Of a stretch of DNA of 64,000 nt, positions 7,455-17,173 are shown piece by piece; position 1 is the stretch's first letter; each line of letters begins with the position of its first letter. The position numbers and the translations under genes are program-made. The stretch is from RGIG3009 sp964390295 (GTDB lineage: Bacteria; Bacillota; Clostridia; Oscillospirales; Acutalibacteraceae): NCBI GenBank assembly GCA_964390295.1, contig CAYMHR010000002.1, forward strand, positions 34,724-98,723, given 5' to 3'. Under the pieces are notes generated by a model. It saw only the letters and a program-made list of their open reading frames with translations, was not told the origin of the DNA and ran no database searches.

Positions 7455-8612
7455 ATGCAACTATCCAATCACTTGCGTGCATCCGTTCTTTTTTGCTGTG
7501 AAGGCGGATACCCGGCGCGGTTTCTGAATGCCGCCGCCCAGGACGGAATCGCGCTTTGGGACATTCGTTTTCAACAAAACCGCCTCACGTGTCGCGCTTT
7601 TGCCGCCGACTACGTTCGCTTGCGCCGTGCCGCGCGGCACGGCCAAGTTCGCATGCGTCTGCAACAGCGGCGCGGACTGCCTTTTCATCTGCGCCGCTTT
7701 CGCCGGCGATCGGGGCTGGTCGCCGGTGCCGTGCTGTTTGCCCTTCTGCTTTCGTTTTTGTCGTCGCGCACGTGGGTCATACGCATTGTTGGGAATCACA
7801 CCGTTTCCGACGACGAAATTCTTTCCGTACTCAAGCCGCTTGGCATTGCTGAGGGCAGCGTTTTCTCCGAGGTAGAGCTGAATCACTTACAGCTGACCGC
7901 TTTGCAACAGCTACCGAACATGACTTGGCTCACCGTCAACCGGTCGGGCAGCATCGTCACGGTGGAGCTGCAGGAAACCACGCCACAGGAGCCGATCTCC
8001 GACACGGCCCCTGCCAATTTGGTTGCCGCTCGCGACGGCGTCGTCGTACAAATCACCGCCGTCTGCGGACAGCCCGTCGTTCAGGCGGGCGATGCGGTGA
8101 GGCAGGGCGATCTGCTCATCAGCGGTGTCATGAACAGCTCCACGGGACCACAGCTCAAGCACGCCGACGGTCACGTGCTCGCGCGTACCACACACACGAT
8201 CTCCATCACCGTTCCTTTGCACGAAACCATCACTCGACAGGCCAAAGCCGAACCCGACCGTCTTTCGCTGATGCTGTTTGGCATCCGCATACCTCTTTAC
8301 ACCGATACCGCACCCGACGGCTCCGCTCACGCCACGACACGGCAAGCGCGTTGGACGGTCAACGACGTACCGCTCCCCGTCGGGCTGTGTGTGACAAGCT
8401 ATGGCACCGACGTAACCGAGTATCTGACCCGCACGGAACAGGAAGCTGAACTGCTGGCAAAGCGACGCTTGGCCGAAGCAGAGGCCGACCTGCAAGAGAC
8501 GCTTGCCATTGAGGAACGCACCCTGCAACGCGAGATAACGGCCGACGGAGTCACCCTGACTGCCGTGTACGTCGGCACACAGGAGCTGTCGGTTTCCGTT
8601 CCCATCGAATAG
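7455..8612 (+). CDS. yqfD: Sporulation protein YqfD
   Basis: 385 residues. A soluble N-terminal part of about 90 residues, a single membrane helix at about 95-112 (GLVAGAVLFALLLSFLSS), then a large extracytoplasmic domain with POTRA/FtsQ-like beginnings (WVIRIVGNHTVSDDEILSVLKPLGI) and a long C-terminal region. Length and layout match YqfD. It follows yqfC directly and precedes the phoH promoter. Probably acts in the mother-cell membrane during engulfment. Confidence 0.9.
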   Translation: MQLSNHLRASVLFCCEGGYPARFLNAAAQDGIALWDIRFQQNRLTCRAFAADYVRLRRAARHGQVRMRLQQRRGLPFHLRRFRRRSGLVAGAVLFALLLSFLSSRTWVIRIVGNHTVSDDEILSVLKPLGIAEGSVFSEVELNHLQLTALQQLPNMTWLTVNRSGSIVTVELQETTPQEPISDTAPANLVAARDGVVVQITAVCGQPVVQAGDAVRQGDLLISGVMNSSTGPQLKHADGHVLARTTHTISITVPLHETITRQAKAEPDRLSLMLFGIRIPLYTDTAPDGSAHATTRQARWTVNDVPLPVGLCVTSYGTDVTEYLTRTEQEAELLAKRRLAEAEADLQETLAIEERTLQREITADGVTLTAVYVGTQELSVSVPIE

Positions 8613-8650
8613 AGCGGCGGATTTTCTACAAAATTTTGTTGATATCGCTA

Positions 8651-8679
8651 GTGACAACGCTGTTTTTTTGTGGTATACT
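8651..8679 (+). promoter_or_regulatory. Extended -10 promoter for phoH-ybeY-era
   Basis: GTGACA (8651-8656), 17-bp spacer, TATACT (8674-8679), with a TG one base before the -10 (TGGTATACT), an extended -10. It separates the housekeeping genes from the sporulation genes upstream. Confidence 0.7.
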
Positions 8680-8710
8680 AACATAAAACCCAAAAAAGAG
8701 AGATGGCGAC

Positions 8711-9712
8711 GTGGAACAGCTCATCAACGTAGATCGTATGGAACAGGCCGTGGCGTTGTTCGGCAATTTTGATGAAAATATCCGGCTTGTAGAGCAACAG
8801 TATCACGTCAGCGTGCTCAATCGCAACAGCGAGATCAAGGTCAGCGGTGAACCGGAGGACGTGATGCGCGCCACGCGCGTTCTCAATGGGTTACTTCAAC
8901 TCATCAGCCGCGGCGAACAGCTAAACGAACAAAACGTGCGCTACGTCATGATGCTGGTGAACCAGGGTGCCGAGCAAAAGCTACCCGCGCTTTCGGGTGA
9001 CAGCATTTGCATCACCTCCAAAGGGCGCCCCGTTAAGCCGAAAACACTGGGGCAAAAGGCATACGTGGAGGCAATTCGCCGTAACACCGTGACGTTGGGA
9101 ATCGGCCCTGCCGGCACCGGTAAAACCTATTTGGCCGTTGCCATGGCAGTGGAAGCCTTCCGTTCCAAGCAGGTCAACCGCATTATTCTTACCCGGCCGG
9201 CAGTCGAAGCCGGCGAGAAGCTGGGCTTTCTTCCCGGCGATCTTCAATCGAAGGTTGACCCCTATTTGCGTCCGCTGTACGACGCTTTATTCGATATGCT
9301 GGGAACGGAAACGTACCAAAAATACATGGAGCGCGGTAACATCGAGGTAGCTCCGCTCGCCTATATGCGCGGCCGCACCCTGGACGACAGCTTCGTCATT
9401 TTGGATGAAGCGCAAAACACCACTCCCGAGCAAATGAAAATGTTTTTAACCCGTCTCGGCTTTAACTCAAAAATGGTTGTAACCGGTGATATCACTCAAA
9501 TCGACTTGCCGGACGGCAAGAAAAGCGGTCTGCGCGAGGTCATGCGGATTTTGAAGGACGTGGAGGATATTGCCATCTGCTCCTTTGATCAAAAGGACGT
9601 CGTTCGCCACCAGTTGGTACAACGGATCATACAGGCGTATGAAGTCTATGAAAAAAATAAACGTGAAGGGAAGCAAGTAAAACATGCTGACAAAAATCCG
9701 GGTCGACATTGA
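8711..9712 (+). CDS. phoH: PhoH-like ATPase
   Basis: 333 residues from GTG 8711. An N-terminal KH-like segment (residues 1-90), then a P-loop ATPase domain with Walker A GPAGTGKT at 132-139 and Walker B FVILDEAQN. Cytosolic; PhoH/YbeZ proteins are tied to RNA metabolism and their genes sit beside ybeY in most bacteria. The last 29 bases overlap ybeY, indicating translational coupling. Confidence 0.95.
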   Translation: MEQLINVDRMEQAVALFGNFDENIRLVEQQYHVSVLNRNSEIKVSGEPEDVMRATRVLNGLLQLISRGEQLNEQNVRYVMMLVNQGAEQKLPALSGDSICITSKGRPVKPKTLGQKAYVEAIRRNTVTLGIGPAGTGKTYLAVAMAVEAFRSKQVNRIILTRPAVEAGEKLGFLPGDLQSKVDPYLRPLYDALFDMLGTETYQKYMERGNIEVAPLAYMRGRTLDDSFVILDEAQNTTPEQMKMFLTRLGFNSKMVVTGDITQIDLPDGKKSGLREVMRILKDVEDIAICSFDQKDVVRHQLVQRIIQAYEVYEKNKREGKQVKHADKNPGRH

Positions 9713-10187
9713 AAATCGACAAAAAACCGTGAAAATCCCCACCGGTCTGCGTATGCTGATTCGCCGTTGTTGCCATGCCGTCCTGGATTTAGAAAACGTG
9801 GACGGCTCCGCGCTGGTGGACGTTACGCTGGTGGATAACGAGCAAATTCACCAAATCAACCTGGAGCAACGCGGCATTGACGCTTCCACCGACGTGCTGT
9901 CCTTTCCGCTGGGCGAAAACGGAGAGTTCGACGTCAATCCCGAAACCGGCGATAAGCTGATCGGCAACATCGTACTTTCCTTGGAGCAGGCACAAAAGCA
10001 AGCCGCCGATTTCGGCCATTCGTTTAACCGCGAGGTCGGTTATCTCACCGTTCACTCCATGTTCCACCTGCTGGGCTACGACCACGTCAACGGCGGTCTG
10101 GAAGCGGTTCACATGCGCGAAAAAGAGGAAACCGTTATGAACCAGATCGGGTTGTCCCGTATCAACAGCTACGTATTGGATAATTGA
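9684..10187 (+). CDS. ybeY: Endoribonuclease YbeY, rRNA maturation factor
   Basis: 167 residues. The zinc site His124, His128 and His134 lies in HSMFHLLGYDH, and the upstream STDVLSFPLGE motif is present. It trims 16S rRNA ends and takes part in ribosome quality control. Its start lies inside phoH, and era follows after 16 bases behind AAAGGAG. Confidence 0.96.
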   Translation: MLTKIRVDIENRQKTVKIPTGLRMLIRRCCHAVLDLENVDGSALVDVTLVDNEQIHQINLEQRGIDASTDVLSFPLGENGEFDVNPETGDKLIGNIVLSLEQAQKQAADFGHSFNREVGYLTVHSMFHLLGYDHVNGGLEAVHMREKEETVMNQIGLSRINSYVLDN

Positions 10188-10203
10188 TCCCAAAGGAGTT
10201 ATT

Positions 10204-11109
10204 ATGTCGGATACAAAATCGGCGTTTATCGCTATCGTCGGAATCCCTAACGTGGGCAAATCCTCCTTGCTGAACGCCTTGGTCGGACGCAAGGTCGCCA
10301 TCGTTTCGGACAAGCCGCAAACCACACGCAACCGCATCATGGGCGTATATACCGACGACACCCTGCAATTCGTCTTTTTGGACACGCCCGGCTCGCATCG
10401 GCCTCGCACGCGGCTGGGGGATTTCATGATCAAGTCCATCGGAGAAGCAGTCTCCGGCGTCGACGTCGGCATTTTGGTCGTCGAGCCGACCGCCGTGATC
10501 CGCGATACCGAACGTGAACTGCTGGAACGCTTCCGTTCTCAAAAAATACCGGTACTGCTGGTATTAAACAAGATCGACACCGTCGAGGACAAATCGAAGC
10601 TCTTAACCTGCATCGACGCTTGGCGGCAGGTCTATCCGTTTGAGTCGATTTTACCCCTTTCGGCGCTGACCGGCGAGGGCGTTTCCCTGTTGATCGACGA
10701 ACTGGCACGTTACGCACTGCCCAGCCCGCATTTTTTCCCTGCCGACACCACCAGCGACCAACCCGACCGTATCCTTGCCGCCGAGCTGCTTCGTGAACAA
10801 ATGCTGCTCCAGCTTCGCGATGAAATTCCGCACGGTGTAGCGGTTCTGGTAGAGCAATTTGAAGAACGCGACGGCGCCAACGGCGGTACCGTGCTGGAAA
10901 TCGCCGCCGATATTTTCTGCGAACGCGAAAGTCACAAGGGGATCGTCATCGGCAAGCGCGGTACCACGCTGAAAAGCATCGCTTCTGCTGCGCGTCAAGA
11001 AATGGAAACCTTGTTTGACGCTCACGTTGACCTGCAATGCTGGGTCAAAGTCAAAAAGGATTGGCGCAATCGTCAAGGTCTGCTCAACACGTTTGGCTAT
11101 CGCTCATAA
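10204..11109 (+). CDS. era: GTPase Era
   Basis: 301 residues. G1 GIPNVGKS at 13-20, G3 DTPG at 60-63 and G4 NKID at 122-125, then a C-terminal KH domain with the GxxG loop (VIGKRGTTLKSI). Binds the 3' end of 16S rRNA during 30S assembly. Strong Shine-Dalgarno AAAGGAGTTATT. Standard place between ybeY and recO. Confidence 0.97.
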   Translation: MSDTKSAFIAIVGIPNVGKSSLLNALVGRKVAIVSDKPQTTRNRIMGVYTDDTLQFVFLDTPGSHRPRTRLGDFMIKSIGEAVSGVDVGILVVEPTAVIRDTERELLERFRSQKIPVLLVLNKIDTVEDKSKLLTCIDAWRQVYPFESILPLSALTGEGVSLLIDELARYALPSPHFFPADTTSDQPDRILAAELLREQMLLQLRDEIPHGVAVLVEQFEERDGANGGTVLEIAADIFCERESHKGIVIGKRGTTLKSIASAARQEMETLFDAHVDLQCWVKVKKDWRNRQGLLNTFGYRS

Positions 11110-11136
11110 TTTTCCAGGTATGAACGGCCGGCTTCG

Positions 11137-11162
11137 GTTCAAATTAATCATAGAATTTGAAC
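11137..11162 (+). repeat. Inverted repeat before the yqzL-like gene
   Basis: GTTCAAATT (11137-11145) and AATTTGAAC (11154-11162) form a perfect 9-bp stem with an 8-base loop. There is no T run, so it is more likely an operator, a processing site or an mRNA structure next to the Shine-Dalgarno than a terminator. Confidence 0.4.
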
Positions 11163-11174
11163 GGAGGCATCGCC

Positions 11175-11351
11175 ATGGAACAGGATAAACTGTGGGCAAC
11201 TTTTCAAAAAACCGGAAAGATTACCGATTATCTGCGCTATTGCGGGATCGATCTATACGAAAACGGCACCAACAGCGTTGCCAAGCAGGAGGAGCTCCAT
11301 GAAGCTGACCACCGACGCACTGATCGTGCGGGAGAACAACAACATCGGTGA
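11175..11351 (+). CDS. YqzL-like small protein
   Basis: 58 residues from ATG 11175 behind ACGGAGG. The N-terminal segment LWATFQKTGKITDYLRYCG matches the short YqzL family (WK-x-FxxTGxxxxYLxY), which sits between era and recO in many Firmicutes. Compared with the usual 45-50 residues it has a hydrophilic tail that is read through the recO start region in another frame (53-base overlap), so the tail may not be under selection. Function unknown. Confidence 0.7.
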   Translation: MEQDKLWATFQKTGKITDYLRYCGIDLYENGTNSVAKQEELHEADHRRTDRAGEQQHR

Positions 11352-12036
11352 AGCGGATCGCTTCGTTACCGCGCTAACGCGCGATTGCGGCCTGATCCGT
11401 GCCTCCGTGCGCGGTGCGCGTCAAATGAAAAACCGCAACGGCTCGGCTACCCAGCTTCTTTGCTATTCCCGACTGACCCTGTATAAAGGCCGGGAAAAGT
11501 ATATCGTAGACGATGCCGAACCGATTAAAGTGTTTTTTGAGGTGCGAGAGCAGCTGGACAAACTGGCTCTCGCACAATATTTTTGCGAGCTGGCCGGCGT
11601 GCTGGCGCCGCAGGAGGAGCCTGCCGAAGAAGCGCTTCGCCTGTTGCTCAACGCCCTGCATTATCTGGCGGAAGGCTCGCGCTCTCCAAAACTCATTAAG
11701 GCCGTTGCTGAATTGCGCCTGCTGTGTCAGGCGGGCTATACGCCGGCGGTGGCGGCTTGTTCGACCTGCGGTACTTCGGCCGACCACGGCTGGTTTTCCC
11801 CGCTAAACGGCATACTGCTGTGTGATCCCTGCCATGGCGTTTCCGAAGCCCTGCCCGTTTCCGCCACCACCTTGGCGGCGTTGCGCCACGTTGTTTACGC
11901 CCCGTTTGAGCGCTGCTTTGCTTTTTCGTTGCCGGAAAACGAGGCCGCCGCCCTTGGCAATTTGGCAGAACGTTTTTTGCTGGCACAGTTGGGACGCAGC
12001 TTTAATACCCTGGAATTTTACCATAGTCTTACATAA
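11299..12036 (+). CDS. recO: DNA repair protein RecO
   Basis: 245 residues. The start was set at ATG 11299 behind AGGAGGAGC; the frame extends seven codons upstream without a ribosome-binding site. An N-terminal OB fold (MKLTTDALIVRENNNIGEADR) and a zinc finger with Cys154, Cys157, Cys175 and Cys178. RecO loads RecA onto SSB-coated single strands with RecR. Followed after 12 bases by mutS2. Confidence 0.93.
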   Translation: MKLTTDALIVRENNNIGEADRFVTALTRDCGLIRASVRGARQMKNRNGSATQLLCYSRLTLYKGREKYIVDDAEPIKVFFEVREQLDKLALAQYFCELAGVLAPQEEPAEEALRLLLNALHYLAEGSRSPKLIKAVAELRLLCQAGYTPAVAACSTCGTSADHGWFSPLNGILLCDPCHGVSEALPVSATTLAALRHVVYAPFERCFAFSLPENEAAALGNLAERFLLAQLGRSFNTLEFYHSLT

Positions 12037-12048
12037 GGAGACACCTGC

Positions 12049-14430
12049 ATGAATAAGCATTACCGCTCTTTAGAGCTGGATAAAATACTGGAATTGTTAG
12101 CCGGTCAAGCGATCTGCTCCGATACGGCGGAGGCCGCGCGTGCCTTGCGCCCTTCTACCCATCTTTCCGAAGTCCGACGACTTTTGGACGAAACGGATGC
12201 CGCCGCCACGTTAATGGCGAAATTCGGAGCTCCCTCCTTTGGCGGTGCCGTCAATGTCACCAACACCTTGCGCCGAGCACAAGCAGGCGCGATGCTGACG
12301 CCGGGCGAGCTATTACGCGTTGCCGATACTCTGCGTGCGATCCGCTCGCTGGTCGAGTGGAGACAGCACGGCGAAGGCGTTACCACCTGCTTGGACGAAC
12401 GGTTTTCTCTGCTGTCGGCCAACAAATATCTGGAGGATTGCATTCGTACCGCCATCGTTTCGGAAGAGGAAATCAGCGATCACGCTTCTTCCACGCTGTC
12501 GGATATTCGGCGCCGTATGCGCGCCGCGACCGTGCGCGTGCGGGAACAGCTGGATAAGCTCATCCATTCCCCCAACGCGCAAAAGCTACTGCAGGACCCG
12601 GTTATCACCATTCGCGACGGCCGCTTTGTGGTTCCCGTTAAGGCGGAGCACCGCAGCGACGTGCCGGGCTTGGTTCACGACACCTCTGCCTCCGGAGCTA
12701 CGGTTTTCATCGAGCCGATCGGTGTCGTGGAAGCCAACAACGAGCTGAAGCTATGGGAATCTCGCGAGGCGGCGGAAATCGAACACATTCTGCAAGAGCT
12801 TTCCGCCGAGGCGGGCTCCTTTGCCGACACGATTCTTCAAGATTATGCCGTTCTCATCGAGTTGGATTTGATCTTTGCCAAAGCACGGCTTGCCTATAGC
12901 ATGAAAGCAATCCGCCCCGCTCTGACCGAGGACGGTTGTATTCGCTTGCGGCGTGCACGGCATCCGCTGATCGCCGCCGATCGTGTCGTTCCCATCGACG
13001 TGGAACTGGGAACGCAGTTTGACACGTTGGTTATCACCGGCCCCAATACCGGCGGCAAAACCGTTACGTTAAAAACGTTGGGACTGCTCACACTGATGGT
13101 TCAGTGCGGATTGCTTCCTCCCGTCAGCGACGGAAGCTCTTTTTCCGTGTTTCGCACGGTATTGGCAGATATCGGTGACGAACAATCGATCGAGCAGTCG
13201 TTATCCACCTTTTCTGCCCACACGACAAACATTATCCGCATCCTGAACGAAGCCGACGATCACAGCTTGGTTCTTCTGGACGAATTGGGAGCCGGCACCG
13301 ATCCGGTGGAAGGCGCAGCTTTGGCAACCGCCACGCTGGAACAGCTTCGAGCACAGGGCGCACGGATCGCCGCCACAACGCATTATGCCGAGCTAAAAGC
13401 GTATGCCCTGCAAACCGCCGGCGTGGAAAACGGCAGTTGTGAATTTGACGTTGCTACACTCCGCCCCACTTACCGTTTGCTGGTTGGCGTGCCCGGTCGC
13501 TCCAATGCGTTTGCCATTTCCGAACGACTCGGTATGTCCCCTGCCGTTGTCGAGCATGCGCGATCCTTGGTCAACAACGACAACCGTCGGTTGGAAGAAC
13601 TCGTCGTTACACTTGAGGAAAAGCGACAAGCTCTGGAAGCCAGCCTGACTGAAGCCAAACGCGCTTCCGTAGCTGCCGAAGAAGCCAAAGCGGCGGCGGA
13701 GCGTCGCCTACATGAACTGGACGAGCTACGTGACAAAGAACTGGAGGAAGCGCGCAGTCAAGCAAAATATTTGGTGGAGCGTGCCCGACGCGATGCCGAA
13801 GCTCTGGTGGAGGAGCTAAACGCCTTGCGCCGCCAAAAAGACACCGCTGATTTTTCAAAGCGAGCGGCAACGGCCAGCGCACAGCTTCGCAATCGCCTTA
13901 ACAAGCTGGAGGATGATATCGATCCCGTCACACGGCATCGTCACGATGACTACACCCTCCCACGGCCGTTGCAGGTGGGCGACGAAGTCCTCCTGACCGA
14001 TCTTAACAAACCGGCGGTGGTCGTAGCCATTAATCCCGGCAACGACACGATTGAAGTGCAAGCCGGCATTATCCGCACCCGTGTTAAGTCGGACGCCGTG
14101 CGACTGCTGGATAAAAGCGCCCGTCCCACGGCGCGTCAAACCATCGGACGGCGACTTCCCGACAGCTTGTCCCGCTCCTCACGCTCAGCGCGCACCGAGC
14201 TGGATTTGCGTGGCCTGACCACGGAGGAAGCCCTTATGGAAGTAGATAAATTTTTGGACGACGCACGCCTTTCCGGGCTGGAACGCATCACCATCATTCA
14301 CGGCAAGGGAACCGGTGCCTTGCGTGCCGCCGTACAAACACACCTTCGCTCCTGCCCCGGCGTGGCCTCCTTTCGGCTCGGCGCCTACGGCGAGGGCGAA
14401 TCCGGCGTAACCGTCGTAACAATGAAATGA
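12049..14430 (+). CDS. mutS2: Endonuclease MutS2
   Basis: 793 residues: clamp and lever region, ABC-type ATPase with Walker A GPNTGGKT at about 331-338 and LLDELGAGTDP, a long coiled coil (about 515-620), and a C-terminal Smr nuclease domain from about residue 715 (ELDLRGLTTEEALMEVDKFL; IIHGKGTGALR). It lacks the mismatch-recognition domain of MutS. Acts against recombination intermediates and, in Bacillus, on collided ribosomes. Confidence 0.97.
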   Translation: MNKHYRSLELDKILELLAGQAICSDTAEAARALRPSTHLSEVRRLLDETDAAATLMAKFGAPSFGGAVNVTNTLRRAQAGAMLTPGELLRVADTLRAIRSLVEWRQHGEGVTTCLDERFSLLSANKYLEDCIRTAIVSEEEISDHASSTLSDIRRRMRAATVRVREQLDKLIHSPNAQKLLQDPVITIRDGRFVVPVKAEHRSDVPGLVHDTSASGATVFIEPIGVVEANNELKLWESREAAEIEHILQELSAEAGSFADTILQDYAVLIELDLIFAKARLAYSMKAIRPALTEDGCIRLRRARHPLIAADRVVPIDVELGTQFDTLVITGPNTGGKTVTLKTLGLLTLMVQCGLLPPVSDGSSFSVFRTVLADIGDEQSIEQSLSTFSAHTTNIIRILNEADDHSLVLLDELGAGTDPVEGAALATATLEQLRAQGARIAATTHYAELKAYALQTAGVENGSCEFDVATLRPTYRLLVGVPGRSNAFAISERLGMSPAVVEHARSLVNNDNRRLEELVVTLEEKRQALEASLTEAKRASVAAEEAKAAAERRLHELDELRDKELEEARSQAKYLVERARRDAEALVEELNALRRQKDTADFSKRAATASAQLRNRLNKLEDDIDPVTRHRHDDYTLPRPLQVGDEVLLTDLNKPAVVVAINPGNDTIEVQAGIIRTRVKSDAVRLLDKSARPTARQTIGRRLPDSLSRSSRSARTELDLRGLTTEEALMEVDKFLDDARLSGLERITIIHGKGTGALRAAVQTHLRSCPGVASFRLGAYGEGESGVTVVTMK

Positions 14431-14444
14431 AACGGGGTATTGCT

Positions 14445-15140
14445 ATGCTACGCATTGTTTTTTGTGACGTGGACGGGACGTTGTTGCCTTCCGGCACTTC
14501 CACGCCGACCCCGGAAACGTTGGAGGCACTTCGTCGTCTGACGGATCGTGGGATCACGGTTGTCATTGCCAGCGGCCGTCCGTACTCCCAGCTTCGCGCA
14601 CTGTTTGGTGCCTTGTCGCACCGCTTGCTGTTTATCTGTCTGGATGGGGCATTGACCCGTCGCCACGACTTCATTCTCCACAAGCGTCCCTTGCCCAAAA
14701 AAGTGGCACACGCGTTACTGGAACGGTTCCCGAATGCGGTCGTACACGGGCGCGAAACCACCTACGCGTTGGGAGAGACTCCCGTGACCGGCGGTCGTTT
14801 CGTCTCTACGCCAAACGAAATTGGCGAAGATTATCTCAAGCTGGAGCTATATGCTTCCTCTGCGCCGGAGCCAAGTCCTTACTATCGCGTTGCCTACCGA
14901 ACGGACGGCTTAACCGAATTGGTCGCTCCCTGTGCCGATAAAGGCACTGCCGCTTCCACGTTGTTGCAAAAGCTCGGCATTTCACCCGATCAAGCCGTTG
15001 CTTTTGGCGACGGTGAAAACGACGTGTCTCTTTTAAGCACCGTAGGGCATCCCTATCGGATGCGCGGTACGTTGCCGGAGCTGTCCGTTCCCGAAACCGA
15101 CAGCGTAATCGACACCCTGCACGAACTGTTTCAGATATAA
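14445..15140 (+). CDS. HAD superfamily phosphatase, Cof type
   Basis: 231 residues from ATG 14445; an ATG at 14427 overlapping the mutS2 stop by four bases is also possible. HAD motif I DVDGTLL lies at residues 7-13, motif II VIASGRPYSQL and motif IV GDGENDVSLL. The C2B cap is short. Probably hydrolyses small phosphorylated sugars or cofactors; the substrate is unknown. Confidence 0.88.
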   Translation: MLRIVFCDVDGTLLPSGTSTPTPETLEALRRLTDRGITVVIASGRPYSQLRALFGALSHRLLFICLDGALTRRHDFILHKRPLPKKVAHALLERFPNAVVHGRETTYALGETPVTGGRFVSTPNEIGEDYLKLELYASSAPEPSPYYRVAYRTDGLTELVAPCADKGTAASTLLQKLGISPDQAVAFGDGENDVSLLSTVGHPYRMRGTLPELSVPETDSVIDTLHELFQI

Positions 15141-15144
15141 CGAC

Positions 15145-15174
15145 AGCGGAGCCGACTCTGTGATCGGCTCCGCT
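15145..15174. terminator. Hairpin between convergent genes
   Basis: An 11-bp perfect stem (15145-15155 with 15164-15174) with an eight-base loop, between the convergent HAD and YdcF-like genes. T runs are weak on both sides. Confidence 0.6.
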
Positions 15175-15179
15175 GACTT

Positions 15180-15944
15180 TTATTCTCCCAATAGATACAG
15201 ACGACAAATACCAAAGAAATCCCGAACCCAATAGCTGCCGAGCAGGTCCCATCGCGTAGCGGCCGACACCGCTCCAACGTTGGAAACACCCACGCGCTGT
15301 GCCAACTGCTGTGAGCGATATTGGTGAAACTCCTGCGTAGCAACGGCAACCGATTCGTTCCATTCCTTTTCTTCGATCACACGTTTGGAAAACAAAAAGT
15401 TTTCATACGTGCTGGTTGACTGTTCCTCCACGGCAATGCGATCTTCCGCAATACCGTGCTCAATCAAATAGGCACGCATCACGGAAGCCTCGGTACACGA
15501 CTCATCTTGCCCTTGTCCTCCGCTGACAACGCACCGCGAAGCCGGGTGCTCCTGCAAATACTGAATCGCCGCATTCATTCGCACCCGGAGGGATAAGCTC
15601 GGTCGGTCTCCGCGCACTGCGGCACCCGGCACGATCACCGTAGCACCGTCAGCCGGTTCCCGGTAGGAGGCACAAACCATACGCACGCTCACAACGGTAA
15701 AGAGCAGTATCAATCCCGTGCTCACAATCGCAACGGCACAGAGAACAACGCGCCCCATCGAAAGTTGCCACAGGCGGCACACTCCGGCAGATACCTCCGG
15801 AAAGCGGAGCGAAACGCAGGTTCCCAGGAATCCAACGACCATCAGCGCGATCGAACCTACGTTGCACACACCGGAAAACAGCGGAAGAACCCCCCACGTT
15901 AAAAGCAATGCGCCGAACACCGCGCCAAGCACGCGAAATATCAT
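15180..15944 (-). CDS. YdcF/ElyC-family membrane protein (DUF218)
   Basis: 254 residues. Three hydrophobic segments in the first 95 residues, then a DUF218 domain (ATVIVPGAAVRGDRPSLSLRVRMNAA, CVVSGGQGQDES, EEQSTSTYENFLFS). Good Shine-Dalgarno TAAGGAGG. ElyC/SanA relatives act in envelope integrity and lipid-carrier economy; the precise role here is not known. It lies downstream of a terminator that separates it from serA. Confidence 0.85.
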   Translation of the reverse strand: MIFRVLGAVFGALLLTWGVLPLFSGVCNVGSIALMVVGFLGTCVSLRFPEVSAGVCRLWQLSMGRVVLCAVAIVSTGLILLFTVVSVRMVCASYREPADGATVIVPGAAVRGDRPSLSLRVRMNAAIQYLQEHPASRCVVSGGQGQDESCTEASVMRAYLIEHGIAEDRIAVEEQSTSTYENFLFSKRVIEEKEWNESVAVATQEFHQYRSQQLAQRVGVSNVGAVSAATRWDLLGSYWVRDFFGICRLYLLGE

Positions 15945-15963
15945 GCTGTTCCTCCTTAAAGCG

Positions 15964-15994
15964 CAAAACGCCCACCGATTTGGTGGGCGTTTTG
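15964..15994 (-). terminator. Terminator upstream of the YdcF-like gene, ending the serC-serA transcript
   Basis: A 13-bp perfect stem (15964-15976 with 15982-15994) with loop GATTT. It lies between the serA stop and the YdcF-like start on the minus strand, so it ends the serC-serA message. Confidence 0.8.
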
Positions 15995-16003
15995 TAAAAC
16001 CAA

Positions 16004-17161
16004 TCAGATTTTGCGGACGCGAATGACGCCTTCCACAGCGCGAATCTTTTCAATCGTCGCTTCCGAGACGTCCTCGGTCAAATCCAAAACGGTATAGGCA
16101 TAGTCTTTTTTGGAGCGGTTAGTCATCGTATCGATGTTAAGACCGTTCTCCGAGATCAGCGTGCTGATCTGCGCCAGCATGGTGGGAACGTTGCGATGCA
16201 ACACGCACACACGCACAGCGGTAGACTTGGCAGTCTCCATGTTCGGATAATTGACCGAATTGCGAATAATACCCTGCTCCAAATAAGCCTTCAGCTCATC
16301 CGCCGCCATCATAGCACAGTTGTCTTCGCTTTCCGGGGTAGAGGCACCCAAGTGCGGAATCGCCACCACGTTTTCCACGTTCAGCATCTCATCCGACGGA
16401 AAATCGACAACGTAAGCGGCAACCTTACCTTCCGCAAGCGCCGCGATCATCGCTTCGCCGTTGACAAGCTCGCCACGAGCAAAGTTCAAAATCCGAACGC
16501 CGTCCTTCATGGAAGCAATGCTCTTAGCGTCGATGGTGTTTTTGGTATCGGGGGTCAGCGGTAAGTGCAGCGTAATATAATCACACTCGGCAAACAACTG
16601 ATCCAACGTAGCGGCATGATGAACCGAGCGCGACAGTTTCCACGCGGCATCGACCGACAAATACGGATCGTAACCATACACTTCCATGCCCAGCGCCTGC
16701 GCCGCGTTGGCAACCAGCACACCAATGGCACCCAAACCGATAACGCCCAGCTTTTTTCCCAGAATTTCCGGGCCGGCAAACTGGCTCTTGCCTTTTTCGA
16801 CCAACTTGCCCACTTCAGCGCCCTGGCCCTTCAGCGTGCGCGCCCATTCAATGGCGGGCACCACTTTGCGGGAGGCCAACAACAAGCCGGCGATAACCAG
16901 CTCCTTCACGGCATTGGCATTGGCACCGGGCGTATTAAACACGACGATGCCTTCTTCGCTGCAACGGTCCAGCGGGATATTGTTCACACCGGCACCGGCA
17001 CGCGCTACCGCAAGCAACGAAGCCGGGAATTCCGTTTCGTGCAACGAAGCCGAACGAACCAAAATGCCTTCCGGATTTTCCACCGCGTCGCCTACCGTAT
17101 ATCCGGCACCCAAACGATCGGTGCCGCAGGCGGCGATCTTATTCATCGTTAAAATATTCAC
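16004..17161 (-). CDS. serA: D-3-phosphoglycerate dehydrogenase
   Basis: 385 residues. First step of serine synthesis from glycolysis. The NAD-binding Rossmann motif is GVIGLGAIG, with RGELVNGEA and HLGASTPESE around the catalytic Arg/Glu/His, and a C-terminal ACT domain from about residue 315 (VCVLHRNVPTMLAQISTLI). GTG start behind AAGGAGAG. It is the short type without the intervening ASB domain. Cotranscribed with serC, 12 bases upstream. Confidence 0.95.
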   Translation of the reverse strand: MNILTMNKIAACGTDRLGAGYTVGDAVENPEGILVRSASLHETEFPASLLAVARAGAGVNNIPLDRCSEEGIVVFNTPGANANAVKELVIAGLLLASRKVVPAIEWARTLKGQGAEVGKLVEKGKSQFAGPEILGKKLGVIGLGAIGVLVANAAQALGMEVYGYDPYLSVDAAWKLSRSVHHAATLDQLFAECDYITLHLPLTPDTKNTIDAKSIASMKDGVRILNFARGELVNGEAMIAALAEGKVAAYVVDFPSDEMLNVENVVAIPHLGASTPESEDNCAMMAADELKAYLEQGIIRNSVNYPNMETAKSTAVRVCVLHRNVPTMLAQISTLISENGLNIDTMTNRSKKDYAYTVLDLTEDVSEATIEKIRAVEGVIRVRKI

Positions 17162-17173
17162 GTTACACTCTCC

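Noticed and set aside
11278..11298. Upstream start for recO
   Set aside because: Seven extra codons without a ribosome-binding site; AGGAGG sits just before ATG 11299 and the family N-terminus begins there.
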